A stretch of 64,000 bases of DNA from Helicobacter saguini (GTDB taxonomy: Bacteria; Campylobacterota; Campylobacteria; Campylobacterales; Helicobacteraceae). The number at the start of each line of letters is the position of its first letter. The stretch's first letter is position 1. The notes under the pieces are model-generated. The model did no database searches and was not told where the DNA came from. It saw only the letters and a program-made list of their open reading frames with translations. The stretch covers positions 100,626 to 164,625 of the forward strand of contig NZ_JRMP02000005.1 in assembly GCF_000762875.2 (NCBI RefSeq), written 5' to 3'. A program made the position numbers and the translations under genes. Positions 43,352-53,593 of this stretch are shown one piece after another.

Positions 43352-46084
43352 ATGAATCTTAAACAAAACGTTTTTAGAATCTTTATCCTTGCGGGTTTTG
43401 CGTTAATTATTTATTGTGCGTATTTGTTTTTTAGCTTTCATCCGCGTGATTTTAGCCAAAATGTGAGCCAAGATTCTAACTACTACGACCCCTTTGCTAG
43501 TCGCTATAGTAAGAGCGTTGTGGATAGGAATGGTGCGCTTTTGAGCGTATTTTTAAATGACAAGGAGCAGTGGCATTTAAACGACACTGAGCAGATTCCA
43601 AATAAGCTAAAAATCGCGGTGATTACTTTTGAGGACAAGCATTTTTATAGCCATTTTGGCATTGATTTTTTTGCCATTTTTCGCACTATCCGCGATAATT
43701 TTTCACGCAGCAAACGCGCTGGAGCTAGCACTTTATCAATGCAGGTTGTAAAACTTCTGCTAGAAAATCCTCGCACTTATGCTAATAAATTTAAGGAGAG
43801 CATTTATGCGCTGCGACTTGAGAGTCTTTATCATAAAGATTCAATATTGCAAATGTATCTTAATAACGCTCCTTATGGTGGGAATATCGTGGGCTTCAAA
43901 AGTGCGTCACTGCTTTACTTTCAAAAGCTTCCAAAAGATTTAACATGGGCTGAGAGCTGCCTTTTGGCAGTGCTACCAAATGCGCCAGGTCTTATTAATC
44001 TAAAGAAAAATCAAAATTTGCTAGAAAAAAAAAGAAATGCCCTGTTACAAAGGCTTTATGAGCTAAATCATATAGATTCTACAATCCTTAATATTAGCTT
44101 AAAAGAGCCGATTCCAGATTCTATAATCTATCATAAAAATATCGCCCCGCACCTTAGTTTGCGTCTTATAAATGAAGATAAAAAAAATAAAATCACGCTA
44201 AAAGCGAGTGTTGATAAGGCTATCCAAAAGCGATTAGAATATAGGGCAAAAGAATATGCGATGGATTTGCAGCGGCAGGATATTTTGAATCTCTCCGCGC
44301 TCCTTTTAGATTCTAAAAATGGCGAAGTGATTGCGTATCTTGGGTCGCAGGATTTCCTTGATATTGAGAATTTTGGGCAAATTGATGGTGTGCGCTCCTT
44401 TCGTAGTCCGGGCTCTCTTTTGAAGCCGCTTTTGTATGCGTTAAGTATCGATGATGGGCTGATTTCACCGCAAAGTATGCTTGTTGATGTGCCACTTTTT
44501 TTCGCAAATTTTAATCCGCAAAATGCGTCACATTCTTATTTTGGTTTGGTTAGTGCGAAAGATTCGCTAATTAAGTCGCTAAATGTGCCATTTGTGAATC
44601 TCTTGCAAGAGTATGGAGCGGCAAAGTTTTTTTTTAATTTAAAGGAAATCGTGGGTTTTAAGGATAATGACCCACATATTTATGGCTTGTCTTTGATACT
44701 TGGGACAAAGGAAATGAGTGTGGAAAATATCGCAAAAATCTATTTGATGTTGGCGAATTTTGGGGAGATAAAAAAAATTTGTTATGCCCTGCCGTGTGGG
44801 GATTTTGCTGGTTTAGATTCTATAGAAATTATGGAATCTAAGTTGCAAGATTCTAAAGTAGATTCTATAGAATCTAAAAATGCAAATTTAACTCGTCATG
44901 TTGAGCGGAGCGAAACATCTAATAAGGATAATATAGAATCTAAGTTGCAAGATTCTAAAGTAGTTTCTATTGAATCTAACTCGCAAAATTTTATAGAATC
45001 TAACCTATCGCCCACCCACCACCCTATTAAAAAAACAGATTCTATAGAATCTAATTTGCAAGATTCTAAAGTAGATGTTTCGCATTCGCTCAACATGACA
45101 AATAATCAAGATTCTATAGAATCTAAAAATATAGAATCTAGTTCGCAAGATTCTAACCTATCGCCCACCCATTACCCTACCAAAAAAATAGATTCTATGG
45201 AATCTAACCGCCATCCTACCAACAAAACAAAAAAGATTCTAAGTGCTGGAGCTAGTTTTCTCACTTTGGAATCTTTAAAAGAATTAAAACGCGAAGGAAT
45301 TGAGAATCTCCACAAAGACAAAAAAATAATCGCTTGGAAAAGCGGCACAAGCTATGGTCGCAAAGATGCGTGGGCAGCGGGGGTTACGCCACTTTACACG
45401 CTAATAGTGTGGGCTGGGAATTTCACCGGCAAAGGCAACAGCGACTTGCTAGGGGCAAATACCGCCGGGAGCTTACTTTTCGCCCTTTTAGGCGAGCTAG
45501 ATTCTATTGATTTGGACTTTAAAAACCCGGGCGATTTAAAAGAAGTAAAAATTGATACATTCAGCGGATATGCGATAGATGCGGACTTAAGCGAGTATGA
45601 CATCCCTAGCAGTGTTACTTTTTTACCCATAGAATCTAAGCCCTTAAAGCCCTCGCCTTTCCTTAAAAAAGTGTGGCTAGATTCTAAAGGAAAGCAAATA
45701 GATTCTAATAATCCAAACTTTATAAACGCCCAACCTAGCGTAAAATACGAGCTTCCGCTATCAGTGCTAAATTATTACAAGTTGCAAAATGTCAATATTT
45801 ATTCACATATTAAAGATTCTCAAAATGACAGAGTTTTGAAAATCATTTATCCCACAAATGACTTAAAAATCATTCAAGCAAATGATTTAAATAAAGAGCA
45901 GAATGTGATAGCAAGAATTGCGAATCTTAAAAGGCAGAAAGTTTTTTGGTATCTTGATGGCGAATTTTTAGGCGAAAATATTCTAGATTCTAGAACATTA
46001 AATCTTGGCTTAGGTTCGCACACATTAATAATAATAGGCGAAGATGGCAGTAAAGATTCCATAACTTTTTATGTGGAAAAGTGA
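43352..46084 (+). CDS. pbpC: Penicillin-binding protein 1C with a 140-residue repeat insert
   Basis: Bifunctional peptidoglycan glycosyltransferase/transpeptidase. Membrane helix 8-28. GT51 domain: ITFEDKHFYSHFGID (catalytic Glu94), RAGASTLSMQVVKLL, QMYLNNAPYGGN. Transpeptidase: nucleophile SLLK at 355-358, SLN at 409-411, KSGT at 663-666. C-terminal PBP1C-type beta domain (IIYPTNDLKI onward). Residues about 488-627, between SLN and KSGT, are an insert containing DSK/ESN runs, TRHVERSETS, its inverse DVSHSLNMT, and LSPTHHPIKK twice. 910 residues versus about 750-790. Active-site triads are complete, so the insert probably loops out into the periplasm. Confidence 0.93.
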   Translation: MNLKQNVFRIFILAGFALIIYCAYLFFSFHPRDFSQNVSQDSNYYDPFASRYSKSVVDRNGALLSVFLNDKEQWHLNDTEQIPNKLKIAVITFEDKHFYSHFGIDFFAIFRTIRDNFSRSKRAGASTLSMQVVKLLLENPRTYANKFKESIYALRLESLYHKDSILQMYLNNAPYGGNIVGFKSASLLYFQKLPKDLTWAESCLLAVLPNAPGLINLKKNQNLLEKKRNALLQRLYELNHIDSTILNISLKEPIPDSIIYHKNIAPHLSLRLINEDKKNKITLKASVDKAIQKRLEYRAKEYAMDLQRQDILNLSALLLDSKNGEVIAYLGSQDFLDIENFGQIDGVRSFRSPGSLLKPLLYALSIDDGLISPQSMLVDVPLFFANFNPQNASHSYFGLVSAKDSLIKSLNVPFVNLLQEYGAAKFFFNLKEIVGFKDNDPHIYGLSLILGTKEMSVENIAKIYLMLANFGEIKKICYALPCGDFAGLDSIEIMESKLQDSKVDSIESKNANLTRHVERSETSNKDNIESKLQDSKVVSIESNSQNFIESNLSPTHHPIKKTDSIESNLQDSKVDVSHSLNMTNNQDSIESKNIESSSQDSNLSPTHYPTKKIDSMESNRHPTNKTKKILSAGASFLTLESLKELKREGIENLHKDKKIIAWKSGTSYGRKDAWAAGVTPLYTLIVWAGNFTGKGNSDLLGANTAGSLLFALLGELDSIDLDFKNPGDLKEVKIDTFSGYAIDADLSEYDIPSSVTFLPIESKPLKPSPFLKKVWLDSKGKQIDSNNPNFINAQPSVKYELPLSVLNYYKLQNVNIYSHIKDSQNDRVLKIIYPTNDLKIIQANDLNKEQNVIARIANLKRQKVFWYLDGEFLGENILDSRTLNLGLGSHTLIIIGEDGSKDSITFYVEK
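44895..44920 (+). repeat. HVERSET-type inverted element in pbpC
   Basis: GTCATGTTGAGCGGAGCGAA followed by ACATCT; ends ATGTT and AACAT are inverted. It is translated RHVERSETS. An inverted copy lies at 45073-45099 in the same gene (DVSHSLNMT). Confidence 0.82.
45008..45024. repeat. C-rich strand of the G-rich dispersed repeat, pbpC copy 1
   Basis: TCGCCCACCCACCACCC, complement of the GGGTGGTGGGTGGGCGA signature, translated LSPTHHPIKK. A second, slightly changed copy (LSPTHYPTKK) is at 45157-45178. Confidence 0.8.
45073..45099 (-). repeat. HVERSET-type element in opposite orientation
   Basis: AGATGTTTCGCATTCGCTCA followed by ACATGAC, the reverse of the element at 44895, still open in the pbpC frame. 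Confidence 0.8.
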
Positions 46085-46100
46085 AAATCTTTATAGAATC

Positions 46101-47690
46101 TCAACTATTTTTCACATCACAAATATGTCCATTTATCACCACGCTATGCAAGATTCCATACACTTCCATATTGTGATATGGGCTAAGTGGGTTATTTATC
46201 ACATATTTAGAATCTAAATCAATTATCATAAAATCAGCGTCACGATTAGCTTCCAAGCGTCCCTTATTTAGCCCCATTAAATCGCTCGCATTGCCGCTTA
46301 CAAGCTCCAGCAAATGCGAAAGCGTGATAAGCCCAGAGCGGACAAGATGCGTGTATGCAATGCTAAAAAAGCCCTCCAAGCCCTCCACGCTAAAGGGCGC
46401 AAACTCAAAAACCTGCTCCTTAAACTGCTTTGAGACCGCATTTTGCATACTTGAAAGCAAACTAATCTTGCCCTCAACTAGCTTTTTTAATAGCTTTTCT
46501 TTCTTGCTTCGCGTTAGCAAAGGCGGCATAATCTTGTAGCGCGTGTCATAGTTTTTGATGTCGCGTTCGCTAAAAATAAGGTGCGGCAGCCCAACTTGTG
46601 TAAAAATGTTACGCTCATGGCAGACCATATCAAAGCAATACGCGATATTTAGGCTCATTAAAATGACTTTTAAGTCCAAAAATTTCGCCATTTCCTTGAT
46701 TTTTGCAACCTCTTTTATCTGTCCTATCGGCGTAATCATAGGTAGCCCAAGACCGCGCGCAAAGGCACTTTCATAAGCTACGCCCTGCTCGATATTAAAG
46801 TCAAATGGGAACGCACAAAGCGGGACATTTAGCATTTTGGCGTATTGCATGGCTTGATATAGCAGGTTTGAGCCGATGTAAGAATTGCAAAAAATCGCAC
46901 TTGAAATGTTATTAAAATCCTTATTTAAAGCGTATAAAGTATCAATATTGCTAAGTTTATCGCTACTATTAATCGTATTTTTTATCGCTTCATTTTCGGG
47001 TGCAATCGTGCTAGGAATAAGGCTAAAAATATTGACTAGCTCGCTATTATTTATGCTTTGCAAAAGGGCAATCATTGCTTCATTATTTATCGCAGGGGTG
47101 GTGTATGGATTAAGGAAAAGTGTGGAAACACCGCCATTTAGAGCTTTTTGACTTAGTGTATGAATAGTTTTGGCATTCATTTTTTTATCAAGGGGGAAAA
47201 TATTTATATCAATGCAGCTTGGAATTATGCAAAGATTTTCACAATTTATTTCAAATATTGTAGGTTTAGATTCTATAAAGTTATGATTTTTGGAGTCTTT
47301 AGAATCTGCAAAAGTTTTGGCGTCATTGCGAGATTTGGCAAATTTATTTGGCAAATCGTGGCAATCTATATTTGTATTTTTAGAATCTTTAGATTCTATA
47401 TTTTCTAACTTTTTAGAATCTAAATTATGATTTTTGTAATGTTTAGATTCTATATTTTTAGAATCTTTTTTACTAGATTCTATAAATTCGCTATTATTAT
47501 ATTTAGAATTTTTAGAATCTAAAATACTAGATTCTATAATATTATAAGAATCTTGCTTAGTCAATTTCGCCTTAAACTCATCATAATCATTTTGCGAAAA
47601 AATATGCGAAATCTTAGAATCTTCCACACAAATAATCTTTTTCCTAAACTCATTCTCACAAAACACATTCGCATTTTTAAAAACTAGCAT
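46101..47690 (-). CDS. Dihydroorotase-like protein lacking metal ligands
   Basis: 529 residues in the dihydroorotase/amidohydrolase family (type I-like): LCIIPSCIDINIFPLDKK stands where active enzymes have the HxH, followed by ALNGGVSTLFLNPYTTPA, HLIFSERDIKNYDTRYKIMPPLLT and FSVEGLEGFFSIAYTHLV. The HxH histidines are absent, so a non-catalytic (PyrC', aspartate-transcarbamoylase partner) role is inferred; an active pyrC lies at 3721. About residues 45-150 are a dense DSK/ESK insert. It is convergent with pbpC. Confidence 0.8.
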   Translation of the reverse strand: MLVFKNANVFCENEFRKKIICVEDSKISHIFSQNDYDEFKAKLTKQDSYNIIESSILDSKNSKYNNSEFIESSKKDSKNIESKHYKNHNLDSKKLENIESKDSKNTNIDCHDLPNKFAKSRNDAKTFADSKDSKNHNFIESKPTIFEINCENLCIIPSCIDINIFPLDKKMNAKTIHTLSQKALNGGVSTLFLNPYTTPAINNEAMIALLQSINNSELVNIFSLIPSTIAPENEAIKNTINSSDKLSNIDTLYALNKDFNNISSAIFCNSYIGSNLLYQAMQYAKMLNVPLCAFPFDFNIEQGVAYESAFARGLGLPMITPIGQIKEVAKIKEMAKFLDLKVILMSLNIAYCFDMVCHERNIFTQVGLPHLIFSERDIKNYDTRYKIMPPLLTRSKKEKLLKKLVEGKISLLSSMQNAVSKQFKEQVFEFAPFSVEGLEGFFSIAYTHLVRSGLITLSHLLELVSGNASDLMGLNKGRLEANRDADFMIIDLDSKYVINNPLSPYHNMEVYGILHSVVINGHICDVKNS

Positions 47691-47832
47691 TTTTTAACCT
47701 TTTTGCTAAATTATAGAATCTAAAATATTTATAATTTTTAGTATATAGATAAAATAAGAAATAATCTAAATTTGTAAAGTCTTAATATACTTTAAGATGT
47801 TTTTGTTTATTAAAGTGATACTTAAAAAATGT

Positions 47833-48036
47833 TTAGTTTTGATTGATTAATTCTTTCAGTTCAAACTCTGCTGATTCTAACATACTATTTGCAATAGATA
47901 AATGATTTTGTGCTTCCTTGTATAGTTTCAAACCATCCTTTAGGTTTATATTCTCCTTATTTAACGCATCCACAATTTGTTTTACTTTTTCTAAATGTGC
48001 TTCAAAATCCATATTTTGCATATCTTTATTTTCCAT
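47833..48036 (-). CDS. xseB: Exodeoxyribonuclease VII small subunit
   Basis: 67 residues with the XseB pattern: DFEAHLEKVKQIVDALNKEN, then LKDGLKLYKEAQNHL and the final charged helix. It binds the XseA long helices to form the nuclease used in repair. AAGGA lies upstream. xseA is not in the window. Confidence 0.85.
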   Translation of the reverse strand: MENKDMQNMDFEAHLEKVKQIVDALNKENINLKDGLKLYKEAQNHLSIANSMLESAEFELKELINQN

Positions 48037-48093
48037 AATTATCCTTTTTTATAAAATAATACTGATATTATAACTATATTAACTAAATATAGA

Positions 48094-48099
48094 TATAAT
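48094..48099 (+). promoter_or_regulatory. -10 box of rpmE
   Basis: TATAAT in AGATATAATG, 34 bp before the rpmE ATG; AAGGAG follows. Confidence 0.55.
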
Positions 48100-48133
48100 G
48101 TTTGATTTTATTTGATAATTTTAAGGAGCTAAA

Positions 48134-48334
48134 ATGAAAAAGGGAATACATCCACAATATATTCCATGTAAGGTAAAATGCGTTACAAGTGGGAAAGAGA
48201 TAGAGGTACTAAGCACAAAGCCTGATTTACGAATAGATATTTCTAGTTTTTGCCATCCATTTTATACAGGTAGTGATAAGATTGCTGATACTACGGGACG
48301 CGTGGAAAGATTCAAAAAGAAATATGCTAAATAA
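48134..48334 (+). CDS. rpmE: Ribosomal protein L31
   Basis: 66 residues matching L31 of Helicobacter: MKKGIHPQYIPCKVKCVTSG, FCHPFYTGSDKIADTTGRVE. Cys at 12, 16 and 40 only partly match the four-Cys zinc form. No AGAWTCT. Confidence 0.96.
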   Translation: MKKGIHPQYIPCKVKCVTSGKEIEVLSTKPDLRIDISSFCHPFYTGSDKIADTTGRVERFKKKYAK

Positions 48335-48352
48335 TTTACATGAATGTGTAAG

Positions 48353-49135
48353 TTAAAATCTATACAAATAATACACATTTAAACCAAAAGTGTTATATAA
48401 AAAATTATTATATTTGTGTGTGATAGCTATAAATGCAGCATTTGTAGCTTGTGAAGATTCTAATAGTTGTAATTTTTCATTTAAAAGTGGGTAATAGGTA
48501 AAAATAATTCCTAGTGAATGTTTATTGAGACTAGCTTGAATGCTGGAGTTATCTATTTTTTTATTATATTCTATACTATCAAATCCTAACTCAACGCCCA
48601 TTTTTAAGCTTAAACCATTATACATTGCATAACCTATATCGCTTGTATATCCTGCACTATCAAGACGAGTGCGACTAGCATAAATGTAGCTAAAATAATA
48701 TCCTATTCCTGCTTTTAGCAAGATTCTAAGTTTAGCAAACTGCATTATATAGCCACCAAGTGCTGATATATCAATGTCGCCGCCATCACCAATGTTATTA
48801 AAATAAGCCTTAAAATAAGAATTATTAGGTACAAGATATGATAAAATAACAGGATTCTCTATTATAAAATTATTGGGAAAAATAAAATTATTTGAGAAAA
48901 TAATACCGTATTTGTGATTTATCCCTTTTATCACGTTAGAATTTATAGAATCCATTCCATAACTAGCTCCAAAACCAAATCTATATTGCATATTAGAATA
49001 TGGCTCATATTGACCCAAGATTCTAGAATCATTAGCCAAACTTTTAGAATCTACTAAATCTACTTTATCGATACTACCAATATTTTGTGCTAATAGCATG
49101 TTTAACATAAATAATATGCAAACGAAAATTTTCAT
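48353..49135 (-). CDS. Outer-membrane beta-barrel protein
   Basis: 260 residues with a signal peptide (MKIFVCILFMLNMLLAQN). Strand-like segments (YRFGFGASYGMDS, LRILLKAGIGYYFSYIYA, YNGLSLKMGVELGF) and the C-terminus FGLNVYYLYRF mark a small barrel. Ligand unknown. AGGAG precedes the ATG. AGAWTCT is sparse. Confidence 0.72.
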   Translation of the reverse strand: MKIFVCILFMLNMLLAQNIGSIDKVDLVDSKSLANDSRILGQYEPYSNMQYRFGFGASYGMDSINSNVIKGINHKYGIIFSNNFIFPNNFIIENPVILSYLVPNNSYFKAYFNNIGDGGDIDISALGGYIMQFAKLRILLKAGIGYYFSYIYASRTRLDSAGYTSDIGYAMYNGLSLKMGVELGFDSIEYNKKIDNSSIQASLNKHSLGIIFTYYPLLNEKLQLLESSQATNAAFIAITHKYNNFLYNTFGLNVYYLYRF

Positions 49136-49177
49136 GTTCCTCCTTTAATTTGTTTTAAAATTTATATGTTTTTATCG

Positions 49178-51952
49178 TTACAATGAAATAATAATTTTAT
49201 TTGCATACTCTTTTGCGGTGTTTATGGCGTTTGGGATTTTGCTAGAATCTTTTCCGCCAGCGGTGGCAAAGTCATCTCTTCCGCCGCCATTTCCACCAAG
49301 AATACTCGCTACTTCTTTTACCCACGCTCCAGCTTTAAGCCCTGAAATGCCCTTAACTCCAGCGGTAATTGCGATTTTTTCACCACTTAAAGTGATTATC
49401 AAAATGGCGACTTTTTCATTCTCATTTTTGGCTTTATCCACTAAATCTTTTGCTTCATTTGCGTTTATAGAATCTAAAAAGCTAACGATTAATTTCGCAT
49501 TGCCTATCATTTCAAAATCTAGCTTTTTAACGCTTACTCCCCCTTGCACTCCGCGATTTTTTAGCTCTTTTAGCTCGGTTTTTAAACGCGTGATTCCTTG
49601 CAATACATCTTGAGCTTTTAGCATTTCTTTTGCTTCTTTTATAGAATCTAGCGCGACTTTGCCATGCAAATATGCCGCATGTCCGCACACCGCTTCGATT
49701 CGCCGCACGCCGCTACTTACGCCGCTTTCTTTGATAATGTAAAAACTACCGATTTCAGCGGTATTTGCAACATGGATTCCACCGCATAACTCTATAGAAT
49801 CTCCAAAGGTTATAACGCGAACTTCATTGCCATATTTCTCGCCAAAAAGTGCCATTGCGCCCTTATTTTTGGCTTTTTCAATATCCATAATTTCGCAAAT
49901 TTGGACGCTAGATTCCATAATTTTTTCATTGACTAAGTCTTGGATTTTTTCTAGCTCCTCGCTACTTACAGGCTTTGTGTGGGAGAAGTCAAAACGCAAA
50001 CGATTTGCTTCTACAAGGCTGCCTGCTTGGGCGATGTGAGTGCCTAAAATCTCGCGTAATGCGTAGTGTAAAAGGTGCGTGGCGGAGTGGTGTTTTGCGA
50101 TTTCGTAACGCTCTGTTGAGACTTTTGCGATGACTTTCTCGCCGATTTTCAAAGGCTTTAGGGCTTTGATTTTAGACAAATTTAGTCCAAAATATTTTTT
50201 GGTGTCGATTACGTTGGCTATTTTAGAATCTTTAGATTCTATACTTCCTTTATCTCCCACAGGTCCGCCAGATTCAGGATAAAACGGCGTTTCGTTAAGC
50301 AAAATATAGCCTTCTTCGCCACTTTTCAAATCCAAAACTCGCTTAAAATTAGAATCTAACATCGCCAAAATCACGCTACTAGATTCCATACTTTCATATC
50401 CTACAAATTTATTCTCGCCAAATTCAGTTATTAGCTCCTTAAAATCGCCATCTTTAGCCGCATCGCCGCTGCCTTTCCAACTTGCCTTAGAACGATTTTT
50501 CTGCTCTTGCATACAAGATTCAAACGCCGCTAAATCCACATTCAAATTATGCTCGCGCAACATATCTTGCGTTAAATCTAATGGGAATCCAAAAGTATCG
50601 TAAAGCTTAAACGCCGTCTCGCCACTAAATACCGACTTAGCCGCACTTTTCATAGAATCTAGCTCCTTGCTAAAAAGCTCCATTCCAGATTCTATCGTCT
50701 CAAAAAATCGCTCCTCTTCAGCCTTACACTGCTTTTGTATAGAATCTTTTTTCTCAATCAAATATGTGTAATGTTGTCCCATAGAATCACACACTGCGCC
50801 GACTACTTCGTAAAGAAAGGCTTTGCGTAAGCCCAAAAGATAGCCATGACGAACTGCGCGCCGCAAGATTCTACGCAAGACATAGCCGCGCCCTTCTTTG
50901 TCGAAATTTACGCCTTGAGCGAGTAAAAAAGCCACGCTACGAGAATGGTCGGCTATAACCCTGAATGACGCTTGAATTGTCTTGATTTCTTTTATAGATT
51001 CTATGGAATCTTTATTCGTGGGATTGGCAATTCTAGTATCGTGCGCAAGATTTGCGGGTTGCGTAGATTCGAGCAAGGAGATAGAACTTAAACGTTCATC
51101 GACACAGCGAGAATCAAGCTCCCGCAAAGATTGCGTGCGAGACGAATTGCCCATATTGTAAATCTCATCATCATGGTAATATTTTTCCCCCGTCAAACGC
51201 TCAATCACGCTCATCAAAGGCGCAAAAAGCGATGTATCAAAATTATTAATTTTCCCTTCTTTCAAAGCAATCACACGCTCTAAGCCCATGCCTGTATCAA
51301 TGCTAGGCTTTGGCAAGGGCTTCCGCACACCATCACGTTGCTCATATTGCATAAAAACAAGATTCCATATTTCTAAGAATCTATCGCCATCACCGCCAAA
51401 ATAATCTTCACTCGTATTAAAATATTTATCGCCCTGGTCTACATAAATCTCACTACAAGGACCACACGGACCTGTATCGCCCATCTGCCAAAAGTTATCT
51501 TTATCGCCCATTCGTTTGATTCTATCAGGCGAAATGTGTTCGCACCAAAGATTAAACGCCTCATCATCACTCTCATGCACGGTCACATACAAGTCATTTT
51601 TGTCAAACTTTAGAATCTGCGTCACAAATTCCCACGCGAACGCAATCGCCTCTTTTTTAAAATAATCACCAAAACTAAAATTACCCAGCATCTCAAAAAG
51701 CGTGTGATGACGCGCGGTGTAGCCGACATTTTCTAAATCATTGTGCTTACCCCCAGCCCGAATGCAAAGCTGCGAACTAGTCGCGCGTGGCGGCTTTGGA
51801 ATGGGAATCTTGCCTGTAAAAATATCCTTAAACTGCACCATACCAGCATTTGTAAAAAGCAGGCTAGCATCATCAGGCACAAGCGGCATCGAGCTATACA
51901 CCTTATGCCCTTTTTTTTCAAAATAATCCAAATACAAAGAGCGAATATCCAT
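49178..51952 (-). CDS. alaS: Alanyl-tRNA synthetase with an element insertion
   Basis: Charges tRNA-Ala and edits mischarged Ser/Gly. Of two consecutive ATGs, the one at 51952 has the better spacing from AAAGGA (924 residues). Catalytic domain: [63 protein letters not shown]. Editing domain: [12 protein letters not shown] and [12 protein letters not shown]-terminal domain [12 protein letters not shown]. Usual length is about 850; residues 268-325, just before FRVIADHSR, hold the 127-bp element (51024-51150) plus DSIES units. All motifs are retained. Confidence 0.97.
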   Translation of the reverse strand: MDIRSLYLDYFEKKGHKVYSSMPLVPDDASLLFTNAGMVQFKDIFTGKIPIPKPPRATSSQLCIRAGGKHNDLENVGYTARHHTLFEMLGNFSFGDYFKKEAIAFAWEFVTQILKFDKNDLYVTVHESDDEAFNLWCEHISPDRIKRMGDKDNFWQMGDTGPCGPCSEIYVDQGDKYFNTSEDYFGGDGDRFLEIWNLVFMQYEQRDGVRKPLPKPSIDTGMGLERVIALKEGKINNFDTSLFAPLMSVIERLTGEKYYHDDEIYNMGNSSRTQSLRELDSRCVDERLSSISLLESTQPANLAHDTRIANPTNKDSIESIKEIKTIQASFRVIADHSRSVAFLLAQGVNFDKEGRGYVLRRILRRAVRHGYLLGLRKAFLYEVVGAVCDSMGQHYTYLIEKKDSIQKQCKAEEERFFETIESGMELFSKELDSMKSAAKSVFSGETAFKLYDTFGFPLDLTQDMLREHNLNVDLAAFESCMQEQKNRSKASWKGSGDAAKDGDFKELITEFGENKFVGYESMESSSVILAMLDSNFKRVLDLKSGEEGYILLNETPFYPESGGPVGDKGSIESKDSKIANVIDTKKYFGLNLSKIKALKPLKIGEKVIAKVSTERYEIAKHHSATHLLHYALREILGTHIAQAGSLVEANRLRFDFSHTKPVSSEELEKIQDLVNEKIMESSVQICEIMDIEKAKNKGAMALFGEKYGNEVRVITFGDSIELCGGIHVANTAEIGSFYIIKESGVSSGVRRIEAVCGHAAYLHGKVALDSIKEAKEMLKAQDVLQGITRLKTELKELKNRGVQGGVSVKKLDFEMIGNAKLIVSFLDSINANEAKDLVDKAKNENEKVAILIITLSGEKIAITAGVKGISGLKAGAWVKEVASILGGNGGGRDDFATAGGKDSSKIPNAINTAKEYANKIIISL
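51024..51150 (-). repeat. 127-bp dispersed element, alaS copy
   Basis: Same element as 26273-26399, with four mismatches. Ends GGCAATTC and GAATTGCC form an 8-bp terminal inverted repeat. In alaS it encodes [19 protein letters not shown] onward to DTRIAN. Confidence 0.92.
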
Positions 51953-52056
51953 CATGTTCCTTTAAACCGGGTTTAGAATCTGAAATTATACAATAAAATT
52001 TGAAAGTAAAGTTATAAGGGCAATTATAAACATCAAACATAATTAAATATAAAAAA

Positions 52057-52746
52057 TCATGGTTTTTTTGAAACTTTTGTTTTTGTAGGTTTTTTAGAAT
52101 CTGTTTTAATCTTTTTAGATTCTGTAGTTTGTTTAACTTCCTTTTTTTCTTCATCTTTAAAAGGCGATTCACTTAGAATCTTATCGCCACGTTCATTATA
52201 AACTTTTCTCCATTGATTTTGGAAATCTAAATTTTCAACCTTAAAATAATCAATCCAAGAGTCTTCGCACACATTTTTACTTACAAAATTAATATTTGGT
52301 CTTGGCATACCTATTCCATTTTTCATATCACCTTTAATGCAGTAAATTTTACCTTTTTTTGGTGTAAAAATGATATAGCTCATAAATTCTGTTTTTGCAA
52401 CTATAGCTACTTTATGTCCAGCATAAATATCTGCAAAAAATGTGCGTCCTGTGGCTAAATAACCTAAACTATCTACATAATCATCATAGTTTGGCTCACC
52501 TTTTGAATTTAGATTTGGTTCATAAATAATGCGAATAGTAAAGCCCAAATACGCACCAACCTTACTATTATCACGAAAGAAATAAATACGTGCCCTATCG
52601 TTTGGAGGGTCACTAAGAACAAAACTCCCATCACTAGTAAAACTTCGTAAATCACTTTGTGCATCATTTAAATTTTGACGATTAACCGCACATGCAACAC
52701 ACAAACTATAAACAAAAAGTAAAAAAAACACATTTAAGATTTTCAT
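52057..52746 (-). CDS. Lipoprotein with a DUF2846-like domain
   Basis: 229 residues. The N-terminus MKILNVFFLLFVYSLCVACAV resembles a lipoprotein signal with Cys19 as the modified residue. The core RARIYFFRDNSKVGAYLGFTIR and later GHKVAIVAKTEF, KGKIYCIKGDM fit DUF2846 proteins of unknown function. The C-terminal 35 residues are Lys/Thr-rich with ESKKIKTDSKK, a repeat-derived tail. Confidence 0.7.
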   Translation of the reverse strand: MKILNVFFLLFVYSLCVACAVNRQNLNDAQSDLRSFTSDGSFVLSDPPNDRARIYFFRDNSKVGAYLGFTIRIIYEPNLNSKGEPNYDDYVDSLGYLATGRTFFADIYAGHKVAIVAKTEFMSYIIFTPKKGKIYCIKGDMKNGIGMPRPNINFVSKNVCEDSWIDYFKVENLDFQNQWRKVYNERGDKILSESPFKDEEKKEVKQTTESKKIKTDSKKPTKTKVSKKP

Positions 52747-52869
52747 GTTAGATTCTATATTTTATTTGTTTTGTAATTTTAGCATAAAGTTTATAATTAT
52801 AGAATCTAGTATATTTTATTATTTATTACTATTTTATGACATTAAATTTATTTCTAAGAATAATTACGT

Positions 52870-52875
52870 TATAAT
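52870..52875 (+). promoter_or_regulatory. -10 box of the broken barrel gene
   Basis: TATAAT in CGTTATAATGAC, 29 bp before the ATG at 52905; GGAGGAG follows as ribosome-binding site. Confidence 0.5.
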
Positions 52876-52904
52876 GACATATATCACTTTTTTGGAGGAG
52901 TATT

Positions 52905-53593
52905 ATGAAATTTATAAAAATTCCCTTGTTATTAGCCGTTGTTATTTATCCTGTTTTTGCCGATGAAACTAATGGAGAAAAAAGCAAGGATAGTGCTAAT
53001 AAAATTGTTATTGGTGTATATGGTGGTGCTTCTGTTTTAAAAATGTCTCAAGAATACGAGTATAGAACTGCTGCAAATAGCTTTTGGCAAGATGTCCCTG
53101 GGGAATATGACAAGATTCTAGGTGGATTTAGCTGGGGTGTTAAAATTGGCTATGATTTATATTTTTTGCCTCGTAATAGTATAAGACTTTATGCAGATTA
53201 TATGAATACTTTGTTTAACTCAAATGATGGAACGCTTGGTAGAATGACAATGCATTCCATTGGACTTAATGCCGATTATAAATTTGATATTATGGTGGAC
53301 TTGGCGTATTTGCTGGTGTGGGTGCGATTTATAACTTTACCACTACTCAATATTTAGGAAATGAAAATCATTTTGGAGGGAGCTTAAATGCCGGTTTAAG
53401 TTATCAAATATGGCTTTTTGAGATTGAATTTCGTGTGCGATACCTTATGTATCAAACACAAGAAAAACGCTCTACCTATATACCTGCTGATATTAGAGCA
53501 TTAACAAATAACGCTACTGACGCAAACATTTGGCATAAAGTGGAATTTGAAACGCCATTTATGTTTCATTTGGGACTAAATGTGAAATTTTAA
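52905..53593 (+). pseudogene. Outer-membrane protein gene broken by a -1 frameshift
   Basis: The first frame encodes a signal peptide (ending VFADE) and barrel strands (GGFSWGVKIGYDLYFLP, RLYADYMNTLF) up to about 53288, then reads MVDLAYLLVWV. The next frame continues the barrel as YGGLGVFAGVGAIYNFTTT and ends MFHLGLNVKF. One missing T in GATATTATGG (53286-53295) explains it. Joined, the protein would be about 228 residues. No homopolymer longer than two occurs, so this looks like a fixed mutation or a sequencing error. Confidence 0.8.

Noticed and set aside
26273..51150. 127-bp purF/alaS element as an insertion sequence remnant
   Set aside because: Too short, no transposase similarity, and translated in the same frame in both genes; kept as an uncharacterised element instead.
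53318..53593. Second part of the broken barrel as an independent protein
   Set aside because: It lacks a signal peptide and ribosome-binding site and continues the strand pattern of the upstream frame.
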